Positions 1 through 8,752 of a stretch of DNA of 64,000 nt are shown here, piece by piece. Within the stretch, counting starts at the first letter, position 1, and every line of letters starts with the position of its first letter. The stretch lies in the NCBI GenBank assembly GCA_035765895.1, contig DASTWL010000072.1:1-64000 (forward strand), read 5' to 3'. Made by a program: the position numbers and the translations under genes. The notes under the pieces were generated by a model, which ran no database searches, had not been told where the DNA came from, and saw only the letters and a list, made by a program, of their open reading frames with translations. This DNA comes from Verrucomicrobiia bacterium (GTDB lineage: Bacteria > Verrucomicrobiota > Verrucomicrobiia > Limisphaerales > DSYF01).

Positions 1-81
1 GGCGTCATCGTAGCGTTTGGCTTGTGGCACCGGCGTCGCCGCAGTCGTGTGCTTGGGTTCAGCAGTCTTGAGCTTGTTCAT
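1..81 (-). CDS. Partial hypothetical protein at left edge
   Basis: An ATG at 81 opens a frame that stays open to base 1 (27 codons, beginning MNKLKTAEPKHTTAATPVPQ). It follows directly the region of the possible phage-type small protein at 120-476, on the same strand, so it may be the next gene of that unit. The visible N-terminus is hydrophilic, Lys/Thr/Ala rich, with no signal peptide. No family can be recognised from this fragment, and the Shine-Dalgarno sequence is weak (AGAAAG about 9 bases upstream). The gene is real only if the frame continues beyond the window. Confidence 0.4.
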   Translation of the reverse strand, partial: MNKLKTAEPKHTTAATPVPQAKRYDDA

Positions 82-119
82 GTGCGCTTTCTGTTAGCGC
101 ACCGCCCCCAAGGTGTCCA

Positions 120-476
120 TCAAACCGGGTGAGGCCCAGGCACTGCGTTCCGCGAATCCTCCGGCGACGATGCTCGTTGCTCGCCCGTGGGGCTCGCACT
201 GCGCGTCTGGGCCTCCGTTGCCATCCGACTCGCTTTCGCTCCCCAGGACCGCCCTCGGCGCGGAAAGCTGCGGTGCCGCGCCTTCGCATGCCTTGCCGAA
301 GGCCGGCAATCTCTGGCGGCGGTCTCGGGCCGCCGTTCAGCCCGGGCCGTCCCGTGGCTGGAAAGTTTGTCCGCCACGCGCACCAGGGACCGCTCCGCCC
401 CCAGCTCCAGATAGATTTTGAATGCCGCAAATGCCCGGTCGCTCTCCTTGGGTTGCTGTTCAAATGCCATTGCCAT
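120..476 (-). pseudogene. Possible decayed phage-type small protein (terminase small subunit-like)
   Basis: The first 40 residues (MAMAFEQQPKESDRAFAAFK, then YLELGAERSLVRVADKL) look like the start of small phage/terminase-small-subunit-type proteins that begin with a short DNA-binding helix-turn-helix. A good ribosome site (AGGAG, 8 bases upstream) supports the start. After residue 40 the frame turns into Arg/Ala/Ser-rich sequence with none of the expected RWS-type second helix, and pieces that look more protein-like sit in the two other frames. I read this as a frameshifted, decaying gene. It could instead be intact and simply divergent. Confidence 0.35.
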
Positions 477-759
477 GCATCCTGCTCCTTTCCGTGTTGA
501 ATACTCCCGGCCCTGATTCGTCGAATCTTGCCGTATGGTTCGTCTGCGTCGTCACTCGCAACAATTGCTTCCGGAGAGTCTTTCAACCCTCCGCCGTTTT
601 CACTTCAAGCAGAACCAGCGGCTGCCGGTGGTGCCAGTCGTTCGCCTCGAACCGGAGTCGCACCCCGCGCGGCCACTGCCGGAAACGCAAGGCACCGCGA
701 CCCACCCGGTCTGAATCCCCCGCCGCCGCCTGCGGGCCCGCCGCACTCTCACTCCTCTG

Positions 760-811
760 GCAGTGCGGAAAGGACAGCCCGAGCCTGACGAGGGCTGTTC
801 CTTTCCACTGC
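760..811. repeat. Long imperfect hairpin in the 477-875 gap
   Basis: Bases 760-780 and 792-811 are inverted copies (GGACAGCCC / GGGCTGTTCC core, extended by GCAGTG...GGAAA / TTTCC-ACTGC) with an 11-base loop and two small bulges. It lies 65 bases beyond the stop of the RepA-like ATPase. There is no T-run on either side, so it is not a standard intrinsic terminator. Apart from this hairpin I see nothing convincing in 477-875. Confidence 0.5.
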
Positions 812-875
812 CCGCCGTTGAGTCCTTCTCTCCTCTCTTTATAGGGATGTGAGAGTGTGAGAGTAAACCACCTGC

Positions 876-1904
876 TCACGACGCAACCTCCTGATGGCTG
901 GCCCAATACAGCCCGCCGGAATGACCAATCATTCCGGCGGCCTTCAGCCGGTTCAAATAACGGTTCGCCGTGGCCTCGCTCATCTCCAGTTGCTCGCGGG
1001 CCTGACCAATCACCCGCTTGTAGCTCAAGGACTCCGCACCGAGCACGGTGTCGATGAATTCCCGGTCTGAGCACACCTTGTTCTTGGACTGGGTCCGGCG
1101 CAGCGCATCCGGGTTCAGATCCTTCGCGACCCGCATCAGGGGAAACTCCCACGCCACGACGAACTCGGGCAGTTGCGGCAGGTTGCGCAGAATGCTCGTC
1201 ACCGTGAAGCAGTTCTCCTCCTCGTGCGGTGTGAGCACCACAATGCTGTCCGGGTCGCGGGACCACGCGCCGGCTCCGCTCATCCGGTCCATGGCGCTCT
1301 TCGTCGTGCTGTCCCCCTTGGCAAAATGATGCGCCACCACCACCGCGGCACCCGTGCGCTGGGCCAGGCCCTCCAGCTCGTTCATCAGCCCGGCAATCTC
1401 GCCGTTGGCATTCTCATCGCGGTTCCCCAGCACCTTGTAGGCCGGGTCCAGGATGATGAGGCCGAAAGGATGCCGCATGAGCTGCTCCTCAAGCTTCGGA
1501 CGGAGCAAGGTCAGGTCCGCATTGTGTCCCCGCAGATTCCAAACGTGCAGCGTCTTGCCCATCGCCTTGCACTCGGGCCGGGCGCCGCACAACGCATTGA
1601 TGCGTTGCGCCACCGCCCAGGTGTGCAGCTCGAAATTGATGTAAACCACGGGCAGCTTCGCGCAGGCTCGCCCCCACCACGGTTGCCCGCTGGCCACCGC
1701 GAGGGCCAGGTCGAGCAGACACCACGACTTGTTGCTCTTGCTCGTGCCGCCGAGGATCATCTTGCAACCCTGGTGCAGGATGCCCTCGATGATGAGCGGC
1801 GGCGGTGGCGTCGCCACGGTGCACAACTGCTCCAGCGTCAGGATTTCCGGCAACGCGGGCGCGGCGGCACCCAGGTCCACCGCAATGTCCACTTGCTCGC
1901 TCAT
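876..1904 (-). CDS. RepA-like AAA ATPase (AAA_25 family)
   Basis: A 342-residue cytoplasmic RecA-fold ATPase of the plasmid/phage RepA helicase type. The degenerate Walker A GGTSKSNKSW lies near residue 50, Walker B reads FGLIILDP, and a sensor-like stretch reads AAVVVAHHFAKGD. The last 60 residues look like a winged helix (FIDTVLGAESLSYKRVIGQA then a YLNRLKAAGMI recognition region). The start at 1904 is preferred over longer options because GGAGGT lies 6 bases upstream. Such proteins are typical of integrated plasmids, phages and mobile islands in Verrucomicrobiota, which fits the neighbouring decayed ORF. Replication initiation or loading is inferred from family only. Confidence 0.8.
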   Translation of the reverse strand: MSEQVDIAVDLGAAAPALPEILTLEQLCTVATPPPPLIIEGILHQGCKMILGGTSKSNKSWCLLDLALAVASGQPWWGRACAKLPVVYINFELHTWAVAQRINALCGARPECKAMGKTLHVWNLRGHNADLTLLRPKLEEQLMRHPFGLIILDPAYKVLGNRDENANGEIAGLMNELEGLAQRTGAAVVVAHHFAKGDSTTKSAMDRMSGAGAWSRDPDSIVVLTPHEEENCFTVTSILRNLPQLPEFVVAWEFPLMRVAKDLNPDALRRTQSKNKVCSDREFIDTVLGAESLSYKRVIGQAREQLEMSEATANRYLNRLKAAGMIGHSGGLYWASHQEVAS

Positions 1905-1930
1905 TTGTAGACCTCCATGCTGGAGCAGGC

Positions 1931-2233
1931 ATGCACGAGGATCTCCTGGGAAAGCTTGATGAGATTGAGGCTGAACTGAAAGCCATCGGCTTCTGGGAAG
2001 GGGAGCCCAACCACAAGCCCGTCTCGCCCCAATTCGAGTTGTGGCTTCAGAAAACATTCCTGCCCAATGCACGGTCTGCCGTTTGTGACAGTAAGCTCCC
2101 GCACCAGAGTCAGGTCGGCCTGGTGGCCATGCGCCAATACGACTATCACTCCACCGTGGACCGGGCCTTGAATCTCGTGCGCCTGCTCAATGAATTTGAC
2201 CGTGCGGTTGAAAGTCGTGCTTCCCGCACGTGA
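1931..2233 (+). CDS. YqcC-like (DUF446) protein
   Basis: A 100-residue soluble protein. The opening helix LLGKLDEIEAELKAIGFW, followed by a central FELWLQKTFLPNAR segment, matches the layout of YqcC/DUF446 proteins, whose biochemical role is unknown. The start is the ATG at 1931 with GGAG 5 bases upstream. The upstream extension of the frame lies inside the opposite-strand ATPase and is not credible. The gene is divergent from the ATPase with only 26 bases between start codons, so each promoter must lie within the other gene's 5' end, unless one gene is translated from a longer transcript. Confidence 0.7.
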   Translation: MHEDLLGKLDEIEAELKAIGFWEGEPNHKPVSPQFELWLQKTFLPNARSAVCDSKLPHQSQVGLVAMRQYDYHSTVDRALNLVRLLNEFDRAVESRASRT

Positions 2234-2297
2234 ACCGTCCTGGCGCTGACCCTCCGCGCCTGCGCGTCTCGGCGGTTGATTGGCCCAGGCGGCTCGC

Positions 2298-2334
2298 CTT
2301 CTGTGGCCGTCCGTGTTCATCCGTGGTTTAACTT
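2298..2334 (+). repeat. Dispersed intergenic motif (CCGTGTTCATCCGTGG type)
   Basis: The string CCGTCCGTGTTCATCCGTGG followed by TTTAA resembles a short motif that recurs in intergenic regions of many Verrucomicrobiota and Planctomycetes and yields spurious MNTDGH peptides on the other strand. Here it sits in the leader of the HEAT-repeat gene. The family assignment is from memory of such genomes. Only one copy is in the window. Confidence 0.45.
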
Positions 2335-2407
2335 TTTCCCTGCGGACCGAACGGGTCGCCTGGCAAAATTCTTTTGCCTCCGGTTCCAAATCGCTCATGC
2401 TGCCATC

Positions 2408-3118
2408 GTGATCTCGAAGCGGCGAAAGTGGGTGCTGGCTCTGGCGGGCGTGCTGTCCATTGCCGCTGGGATTGCCTTGCTTCTCAACCGCGAGGAGGGG
2501 CCGTTCTATCAGGGTAAGCGCCTTAGCGAATGGGTTTCCATTTACAGACTGGAGCCGGATGACGACGTCTCCAGGCAGGCCATTCGCAGCATTGGTGCCG
2601 AGGGTTATCCTTATTTGATAAAATGGATCGATTATGAGAGACCAGCGTGGCGCATCAAGCTGAGCCAATTGATTCCGTATCAAATTGTAGTCAACCGCGC
2701 CGTCGCCCGCTTGGTTTATGGTGATGACTCCAGAGCAACGGCAGCCGCGAGTGCGTTTCGTGCCCTCGGAACCAACGCGGCACCCACCATTCCCGCCCTC
2801 GAAGCGATGATGAATAATTCCAAACGCCCAAGCGCCGCCAGGCTGGCCCTCTTCGCCCTCGGCTATATGGGTGAGCCTGCCCTGCCGGCCTTGACGAACG
2901 CCTTTGCCAACCCACATCAAAACTTGCGATATATGATACCCGTTGCCCTTGATTTGATGGCCGCCAACGCGAGCAACTGCATGAGTCGTTGCACGTCTGT
3001 TCTGCGCGAACACTTGAACGACCCGGATCCAATGGTGAGCCTCTACACCACCATGTGCCTCCGGGATATTACCCATGAACCCCTCACCAATGCGCCCACC
3101 TCCGCACTTCCGCGGTGA
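2408..3118 (+). CDS. Membrane-anchored HEAT-repeat protein
   Basis: A 236-residue protein with an N-terminal membrane anchor (KRRKWVLALAGVLSIAAGIA) then FYQGKRLSEWV, a signature often seen at the start of verrucomicrobial HEAT-repeat proteins. Alanine-rich helical pairs follow (AAPTIPALEAMM, GEPALPALTNAF, DPDPMVSLYTTMCL). The role is probably a protein-binding scaffold at the membrane. A GTG at 2408 is preferred because the upstream part of the frame is encoded by a dispersed intergenic repeat; an ATG at 2276 would add 44 residues of that repeat. It has no operon partner. Confidence 0.7.
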   Translation: MISKRRKWVLALAGVLSIAAGIALLLNREEGPFYQGKRLSEWVSIYRLEPDDDVSRQAIRSIGAEGYPYLIKWIDYERPAWRIKLSQLIPYQIVVNRAVARLVYGDDSRATAAASAFRALGTNAAPTIPALEAMMNNSKRPSAARLALFALGYMGEPALPALTNAFANPHQNLRYMIPVALDLMAANASNCMSRCTSVLREHLNDPDPMVSLYTTMCLRDITHEPLTNAPTSALPR

Positions 3119-3656
3119 ATTGTCCCAGCTTCCTGTTTTCCTGATTTCCAAATTCACAAGCTTGCTCGTGCGGCTCGCACCTTTGTGTCTCTGTGCCTCT
3201 GTGGCTAATCATTGAGCCACACCAGCCGTTGCAGTTTGCCGTCCCGCGCGCGCCGAAGGAACTGCCGGTCACGGCACTCATTGGCAACGCGCACGGCGTT
3301 GCCGAGTGGAAGTTGTTTCTGAACGAATAAGACCACGAGAGGGCGGGTGTCAAAGCTCGCTCTTGGGCCTGCCGGAGTAGTGGCTACTGGCGGCGTGCTG
3401 AGGCGTGCCGTGAAAAGGCGATTGAAATGGGAATCGTGGCGAAGCCGACCGCAAGAGTGATTTCGGCGCCGCTCATCTTCGAGGAAAACAGCACAGCGGA
3501 ATGATCCGGGCGCGGGGGACTCGCGCCGGGAGGACGACGGTCTCCGATGTCCGTGAGCGAAGCCAATGCTCGACGCCGTTTTGACGGAGCACGGGAAGAA
3601 AGCGCGGCCGGTCATGCCGGCCGGTCGCCGTGGGAATTCAGCCGCCGTTGGCCGCG
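3119..3656. other. Intergenic region with dispersed motif and possible gene relic
   Basis: This 538-base gap contains, at about 3182-3207, a CTTTGTGTCTCTGTGCCTCT motif of a type common in intergenic DNA of this phylum. On the minus strand at 3205-3400 one frame reads like a genuine C-terminus (ASFDTRPLVVLFVQKQLPLG then a basic tail ending VWLND), but it lacks a plausible start and is interrupted upstream. I treat it as a possible relic and do not call a gene. Confidence 0.35.
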
Positions 3657-4301
3657 TCAAGTGCGTGCGAGCCGACGGAACTGATACAGAACGAGGAACG
3701 CCAGGCCCATCAAGGCCGCAGTGGCTCCGCCATCCGGGACTGAAACCGGCGTTCCGGCAAAAACCTGCCCGGTGTTGAGGGTGCCGGCCGTGGCGGTCTG
3801 TTCCGAACTCCAGGTGAAATCGGCGTATTTGCCACCCGTTCCAACCAGCTGCAAAGACGATCCCGTGACATCGCCCGGTTCGGACACACCAATGTCCGTG
3901 CTCAACACCCCATCCGCCGCCCCGCCCACCGCAGTGAAGGTGCCTTCGTAACTCAAGAACTGAATCAGCGTGGAGCCATTCACCAACGCCAGCCCATCGG
4001 GCGCTCCGTTTTGAATCCCGTTGGACGCGTAGAAGAACGCCAGCGTGCCAAAGCCGTCCTGCAGATCGGGTATCACGCCCGTCAACGCAGTGGTGTTGTA
4101 GAGCGCGCCACCGCTGCCATTGTATAGCAGTATCGAATAACCTGAGAGATCCGTCCCGGCAAGCCCGGCAATTTCGACAAACTCGCCGGTGTCTGTGCTG
4201 GTATTGTCGTAGTGAATTTCGTTGATCCACGGAGATTCAATGGCGTCGACCGAGAACATGGCAACAGTCAGAACAAGACATGTGAAGAAGCTTTGTTTCA
4301 T
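3657..4301 (-). CDS. Exported lamin-tail-like protein with VPDGG C-terminal sorting signal
   Basis: A 214-residue exported protein. A signal peptide (MKQSFFTCLVLTVAMFSVDA) precedes a lamin-tail/LTD-like domain starting WINEIHYDNTSTDTGEFVEI, a Ca/β-sandwich fold found in surface proteins. The C-terminus has the tripartite form of exosortase substrates: VPDGGA, a hydrophobic helix (TAALMGLAFLVLYQF) and RRLART. The VPDGG form is the VPDSG-CTERM variety seen in Verrucomicrobiota, not classic PEP-CTERM. It is monocistronic, and no exosortase lies in the window. It is probably attached to the cell surface or matrix. Confidence 0.8.
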   Translation of the reverse strand: MKQSFFTCLVLTVAMFSVDAIESPWINEIHYDNTSTDTGEFVEIAGLAGTDLSGYSILLYNGSGGALYNTTALTGVIPDLQDGFGTLAFFYASNGIQNGAPDGLALVNGSTLIQFLSYEGTFTAVGGAADGVLSTDIGVSEPGDVTGSSLQLVGTGGKYADFTWSSEQTATAGTLNTGQVFAGTPVSVPDGGATAALMGLAFLVLYQFRRLART

Positions 4302-4880
4302 GGTTTAAGACCTTTCTGATTCCCAACACTATGAGCGCCAAAAGGTCGAGCAGCTTTAATACCGCAGCAACGGGAGACCGGCGAGCAACAGGACTTAACG
4401 ATTTCAATACGTGGGCGTTACAAACATACCAACACGCTATTCTCAGAGAGTTTGAGCGCCCCAATTTGTAAACCTTACCGACATCGCATTGATGGCACAC
4501 AAGCAGGCCGGCAGCGGATTTCCATTCTTATGGTCACCACCACACATATCGATGGGCCGCCTGGCCGACGTGGCGGAGCCACGGTTTATGTCTGCTTCGG
4601 ACGGGTGTTGGGCTGGATGACCTTCGCTCCGGGCTGCGGCGAACTGCAATTGAGGGATGTCCATGGCGCCGGCGCGCGACGCACGATCCCAAGGCCGGCA
4701 ACCGGCAGTTTTTAAATCGGCAACGCATTTCACTTTCACACCAAATCGAGGGTTTTTTGATATTGATGATCAGCCTTCAGTTCAAAGAAAACCTCAACAG
4801 TCCAAGGCACCGTTTCCTTCCTTCTCAAAAGAAGCTTCGCAGGCTACTCTGGTGCCATTCACCTCCCTGAATATGTTCCC
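4302..4880. other. Intergenic, no supported gene
   Basis: This 579-base stretch has lower GC than its flanks. Short frames are present on both strands but none has coherent composition, a ribosome site and a recognisable motif together. It should hold the promoters of the divergent genes that start at 4301 (minus) and 4881 (plus). Confidence 0.5.
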
Positions 4881-5357
4881 ATGAGTTACAAGCGAAAAAC
4901 CTGGAACGAGAAGCTGGCCGACAACAAGGGCCTTCCCAAAGTGTGCGAGGCGATGGCGAGCAAACGAGGCGGCATCGGCACCTTTGTCATCCCTGCTCCG
5001 AGCGAAGTGGACGCGCTCATGCGCCGCGTGCGCAAAGGCAGGTTGACCACGATTGATGAATTGCGACATGTGCTTGCTCGACAGCACGGCACAAACAGCG
5101 CCTGTCCGATTACAACGGGCATCTTCGCCTGGATAGCAGCACACGCCGCCGCGGAGTCAGCGGCCGAAGGCACGTCGCGAATTACGCCCTATTGGCGCAC
5201 CTTGAAGTCGAAGGGCGAGTTAAATCCAAAATACACGGGCGGTGTTCCGGCGCTAAAGAAACGGCTGCATGCCGAAGGCCACAAGATCGTGCAGAAAGGG
5301 AACCGATTTTTCGTCAAAGATTTCGCCAGGCATTTGGCCGCGTTCAAGGAGGCTTAA
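4881..5357 (+). CDS. MGMT/alkyltransferase-like family protein
   Basis: A 158-residue soluble protein of a family often annotated as MGMT-like (KTWNEKLADNKGLPKV opening; VIPAPSEVDALMRRVRKGRL winged-helix-like middle; ACPITTGIFAWIAAHAA; TPYWRTLKSKGELNPKYTGG). The helix-turn-helix part and the fixed ACPITTG block recall the DNA-binding half of alkylguanine transferases, but the canonical PCHRV active site is absent and a lone Cys takes a different context. Direct methyl transfer is therefore doubtful; a DNA-binding or damage-recognition role is inference. The 43-base gap to the next gene has no clear terminator. Confidence 0.6.
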   Translation: MSYKRKTWNEKLADNKGLPKVCEAMASKRGGIGTFVIPAPSEVDALMRRVRKGRLTTIDELRHVLARQHGTNSACPITTGIFAWIAAHAAAESAAEGTSRITPYWRTLKSKGELNPKYTGGVPALKKRLHAEGHKIVQKGNRFFVKDFARHLAAFKEA

Positions 5358-5400
5358 CGCGAAATACCAAGTGTCACATCCAACCATTCAAATTCCCGAC

Positions 5401-6450
5401 ATGAAACAACACCTGTTGGCCGGGCTCCTGGCCACCGGCATTTTGAGCGTATTATCAGCCGCTTCGGCTGCATCTGCTGCGGACGAAAATCCGGTGGAAG
5501 ATTTGCCCCCCTATATCACGCAAGTCACCTGGTTTGGCGAACGCGCGGACTGGTCGCACGATGGCAGCAAGATTCTCTTCCTTTCGAAAACATTTGGCGA
5601 CGCCATGGAACTCGATGTCGCTTCAAAACGGATTCGCAATCTCACCGCGCATTATCCTCATCACGGCTACACTCGCGCGCTTTACCTGGCAAACGGGGAT
5701 ATTTTGCTGTCCGGGCCGGAAACTTTCGAGCCCAAGCGCGCAGGCGAGGCTCGCGTGCAATGCTGGCTCTACGTGCTGGATAAAAGCCTGACTCGTCCTC
5801 CCATCCCGTTGGGCACCAAATGCAGTGAAGGCCCGGCCGTATCGCGCCGCCGGATGCACATCGCCTGGACCCACGTTGCAGCCGAATATCCGGACGAAAT
5901 GGCAGCCGGCAGTTCGCGCATGCAGGAAGCGGACATTGTCTATGAGGACGGCAAGCCGAAGCTCGCCAATCAACGGCTGATCATCAGCAGCCGAGACCTG
6001 CCGTTTCGTTGCACGTTGGAAACCCAAAATTTTCGGCCACCCGACGAGAAGGAACTGACCTTTAGCGCGTATGGCTACCAGGGCACCGACGTTTGCGGCA
6101 TCGACCTCACGACCAGGAAGGTTACCAACTACTCCAACTCGCCCGACCAATACGACGAACCGGAAGGCATCTTCCCGGACGGACAGTTTACGCTGGTGGA
6201 GTGTGACAAGCAAAACCACCAAGGCCCGAGTCACGTGGACCTCTGGAAACTGAAACTCGATGGAAGCGGCAGTTACGAACGCCTCACTCACTTCAGCGAC
6301 TACCCGGGCTTCAAGGCGTCCAACCCTGTGGTCAGCGACGATGGAAAATTCATCGCCTTTCAAATGGCGAAATCGCGCGAAGCCGCGGGCGTCGGCCACG
6401 GCCTGTTCATTTACGACATCGCAAAGGCAAAGAATGCGGAAAGTAAATGA
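5401..6450 (+). CDS. Exported TolB-type (PD40/WD40-like) propeller
   Basis: A 349-residue exported protein. A signal peptide (MKQHLLAGLLATGILSVLSA) is followed by repeated β-propeller blades with PD40 hallmarks (DWSHDGSKILFLS, PVVSDDGKFIAFQM). The start at 5401 is taken because the signal peptide begins there; the longer frame overlaps the preceding gene. It is probably a periplasmic binding or sensing propeller, and no catalytic residues could be named. It is convergent with the sigma-54 regulator, 28 bases away. Confidence 0.75.
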   Translation: MKQHLLAGLLATGILSVLSAASAASAADENPVEDLPPYITQVTWFGERADWSHDGSKILFLSKTFGDAMELDVASKRIRNLTAHYPHHGYTRALYLANGDILLSGPETFEPKRAGEARVQCWLYVLDKSLTRPPIPLGTKCSEGPAVSRRRMHIAWTHVAAEYPDEMAAGSSRMQEADIVYEDGKPKLANQRLIISSRDLPFRCTLETQNFRPPDEKELTFSAYGYQGTDVCGIDLTTRKVTNYSNSPDQYDEPEGIFPDGQFTLVECDKQNHQGPSHVDLWKLKLDGSGSYERLTHFSDYPGFKASNPVVSDDGKFIAFQMAKSREAAGVGHGLFIYDIAKAKNAESK

Positions 6451-6478
6451 CCCAGGTTGCGCCGCGGCAAACTTTCCT

Positions 6479-8107
6479 TCACGCCTGGCGTTTTAAGCCC
6501 ATTTTTTTCATGCGGGAGAGCAAGGTGGTGGGCTTGATCCCCAGCAGTTCCGCCGCCCCACCGCGCCCTTTGATTTTCCAGCCGGACTTTTCCAGCACAG
6601 CCGCCAGATTCTCCCGTTCACGCTGCTGCATTTCCAGTTCGGTCAAGAATTCAATCTGATTACCCGCTTCACCCTGCGGTTCAGCTAAAGGGATGGACAG
6701 GGGTGCGTTCGCGCCGGGCAAATCGAATTCAAGCAGGCCACCCCGAGCCAGAATCACGGCGCGTTCGATCACATTCCGAAGCTCACGAATGTTGCCCGGC
6801 CAGAGATAACTTTGAAGCTGAACAACCCCCGCACGAGTAAGACGCGGCTGGGCGTAACCGAGTTCCTTTACCGAAGCTTCGATGAAATGCCTGGCCAAAA
6901 GCGGTATGTCTTCGCCGCGCTCCCGCAAGGCCGCGACTTGAATGGGGAAAACATTTAGCCGGTAGTAAAGGTCTTCGCGAAATCTTCCCGCCGCAACCTC
7001 CTTCTTTAAATCACGGTTCGTGGCGCCAATGATGCGCACGTCGGCATGCCGCGTGCGATCTTCGCCGACCCGTTCGTAACATTTCTCCTGCAAGACACGC
7101 AGCAGTTTGCCCTGCAACTCCAATGGCACCTCGCCAATTTCGTCCAGAAAAAGGGTTCCGCCTTCGGCTGTCTCGAACCGTCCCGCGCGGTCCTTGATGG
7201 CTCCCGTGAACGCACCCTTGGCGTGACCGAAAAATTCACTCTCATACAGCTCCTTGGGAACCGAGGCGCAGTTTACGCGAATCAATGGCTTGTCTTTCCG
7301 CCGGCTGCGGCGGTGAATCTCATGCGCGACCAGTTCCTTGCCGGTGCCGGTCTCGCCAAGGATGAGCACCGAGGCATCGGTGGGCGCCACCAGGTCAATC
7401 TGGCTGACAACTTGTTTTAACGCGGCACTCTGGCCAACCAGATCTCCAAACGCCTTGGCTTCGATGACTTCTTCTTGAAGGTAGGCGTTCTGCTGTTCAA
7501 GTTGAGTTTTGAGCCGCTGGATTTCTTCAAACGCCCGCGCGTTTGCGATGGCTCCTGCGACGTGGTCCGCGAAGATGCGTCCCCAAATTTCCGCGCCCGC
7601 AGGAACATTCTGCCGGCTGAATACCGCAATAACGCCAAGCACCTCGCCCTTGAACGAAATCGGCACGCCGTTGAACCCCCGAATTTGTTCCGGCTTGAGC
7701 CAATCAATGTAAGCGAGTTCGCCGGGTTCCTGGTCCAGATCCCGCAGCACGAGTTGCTTTCCGTCAGCTCCAATCCTGCCGACCGGGCCGGCCCCCAGCG
7801 GAATGCGCGCGAAACGATCCGTCATGCGCGCGTATTCCTCTTCCTCTCCGTGCTCTATCAAGTGGCTGCCACCCGCCACCGCATGGAGACATCGCGTTTG
7901 GTCGGGACAATCCTTCCGGCGCACGCAGGTTGCGCAGATATCTCCTTTGTAGATGAGCCAGATCCGGACCCGCGCGACCGCTGGCCGTTCCAGGATCCGC
8001 GCGACCAGTTTTTTGAGCAAAGCCTCCAACGACTGCTCCTGCGCAATCTCCAAGAGCAAAGCACTTGCAAAGGCGGGGTCAAATTTGTCGTTGTCGCCGG
8101 ATTCCAC
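6479..8107 (-). CDS. Sigma-54-dependent activator with GAF sensor domain
   Basis: A 542-residue enhancer-binding protein. Residues 20-190 form a GAF-type sensor with a four-Cys cluster (C58, C61, C67, C73) that could hold metal or an Fe-S centre. The AAA+ module has Walker A GETGTGKE near 250, the sigma-54 contact motif GAFTGA near 297 and Walker [12 protein letters not shown]. The C-terminus is a Fis-type helix-turn-helix ([20 protein letters not shown]). It is transcribed away from the efflux operon, and a perfect palindrome plus a -24/-12-like site lie between them, so control of that operon is plausible. The signal sensed is unknown. Confidence 0.9.
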   Translation of the reverse strand: MESGDNDKFDPAFASALLLEIAQEQSLEALLKKLVARILERPAVARVRIWLIYKGDICATCVRRKDCPDQTRCLHAVAGGSHLIEHGEEEEYARMTDRFARIPLGAGPVGRIGADGKQLVLRDLDQEPGELAYIDWLKPEQIRGFNGVPISFKGEVLGVIAVFSRQNVPAGAEIWGRIFADHVAGAIANARAFEEIQRLKTQLEQQNAYLQEEVIEAKAFGDLVGQSAALKQVVSQIDLVAPTDASVLILGETGTGKELVAHEIHRRSRRKDKPLIRVNCASVPKELYESEFFGHAKGAFTGAIKDRAGRFETAEGGTLFLDEIGEVPLELQGKLLRVLQEKCYERVGEDRTRHADVRIIGATNRDLKKEVAAGRFREDLYYRLNVFPIQVAALRERGEDIPLLARHFIEASVKELGYAQPRLTRAGVVQLQSYLWPGNIRELRNVIERAVILARGGLLEFDLPGANAPLSIPLAEPQGEAGNQIEFLTELEMQQRERENLAAVLEKSGWKIKGRGGAAELLGIKPTTLLSRMKKMGLKRQA

Positions 8108-8280
8108 GTTCTGCTAATAGCCGAAGCTCGCCTTCAATTCAACCTGACAAACGGTTCGCACTGAAACGGCAAACTTTGGGCGTCATGTCTGGGGTTGCAA
8201 TGCTTAACGTGTTGCAAGCCGCGACGTCAGCGCCCCAACGGCCAGCAGCAGAAATGCGACCGCCAGCCCGAATGAATAAT

Positions 8281-8296
8281 CATTTGCATGCAAATG
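8281..8296. promoter_or_regulatory. Perfect 16-bp palindrome, candidate enhancer site
   Basis: CATTTGCATGCAAATG is a perfect palindrome located 174 bases upstream of the sigma-54 activator's start and about 65 bases upstream of a -24/-12-like site. Position and symmetry suit a dimeric Fis-type regulator site. The assignment to the neighbouring activator is inference. Confidence 0.4.
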
Positions 8297-8358
8297 GACG
8301 ATGATCGCAGCAATGAAAAACAGGGTGGCATGAATCACTCTCGTGCTTTGTCATGGAT

Positions 8359-8374
8359 TGGCTGGCAATTCGCT
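8359..8374 (+). promoter_or_regulatory. Candidate sigma-54 promoter
   Basis: TGGCTGGCAATTCGCT keeps the essential GG and GC dinucleotides with 10 bases between them and partly matches TGGCAC-N5-TTGCW. It points toward the efflux operon, about 380 bases upstream of its first start. The match is imperfect in the middle and at one base of the -12 box. The rest of 8108-8752 holds no supported gene. Confidence 0.3.
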
Positions 8375-8752
8375 CAAGCATTAAAGGAGACGAACTGGGG
8401 GGAAATTCTGTGACAAGTCCGCTCGACTTTTATCCCGCAACTGATCTGCGTCCCGAGTCGCAAACCCGATTAAAGAATCGTCCGCTTTGTGTCGAAAAAG
8501 GAACGCGAAAGGCATGGCCCTCCAGGAAGTTTGGTTTCGCGTGTCTCGCAGCCAATTGGCAACACAGGCTCGAATGATCAGGACGAACTCTCGACCATTA
8601 CCAGTTCAATTTATCGCACGTTCAACATTTCGTCCCATTGCTTCCATCAAATCAACAATCTCATCTTGCTTACAATAAGCATATTACGAATTAAACTCCA
8701 GATGGCACGAAATCTGAGAAGGGAGGGACAAAGTAAGAACAGAACACGGCCA

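Noticed and set aside
876-2072. Longer start for the RepA-like ATPase
   Set aside because: Extra residues cross the divergent YqcC-like gene and lack a ribosome site; ATG at 1904 has GGAGGT.
4443-4739. 98-codon minus-strand frame in the 4.3-4.9 kb gap
   Set aside because: Mixed composition, no ribosome site, overlapping frames of similar quality on both strands.
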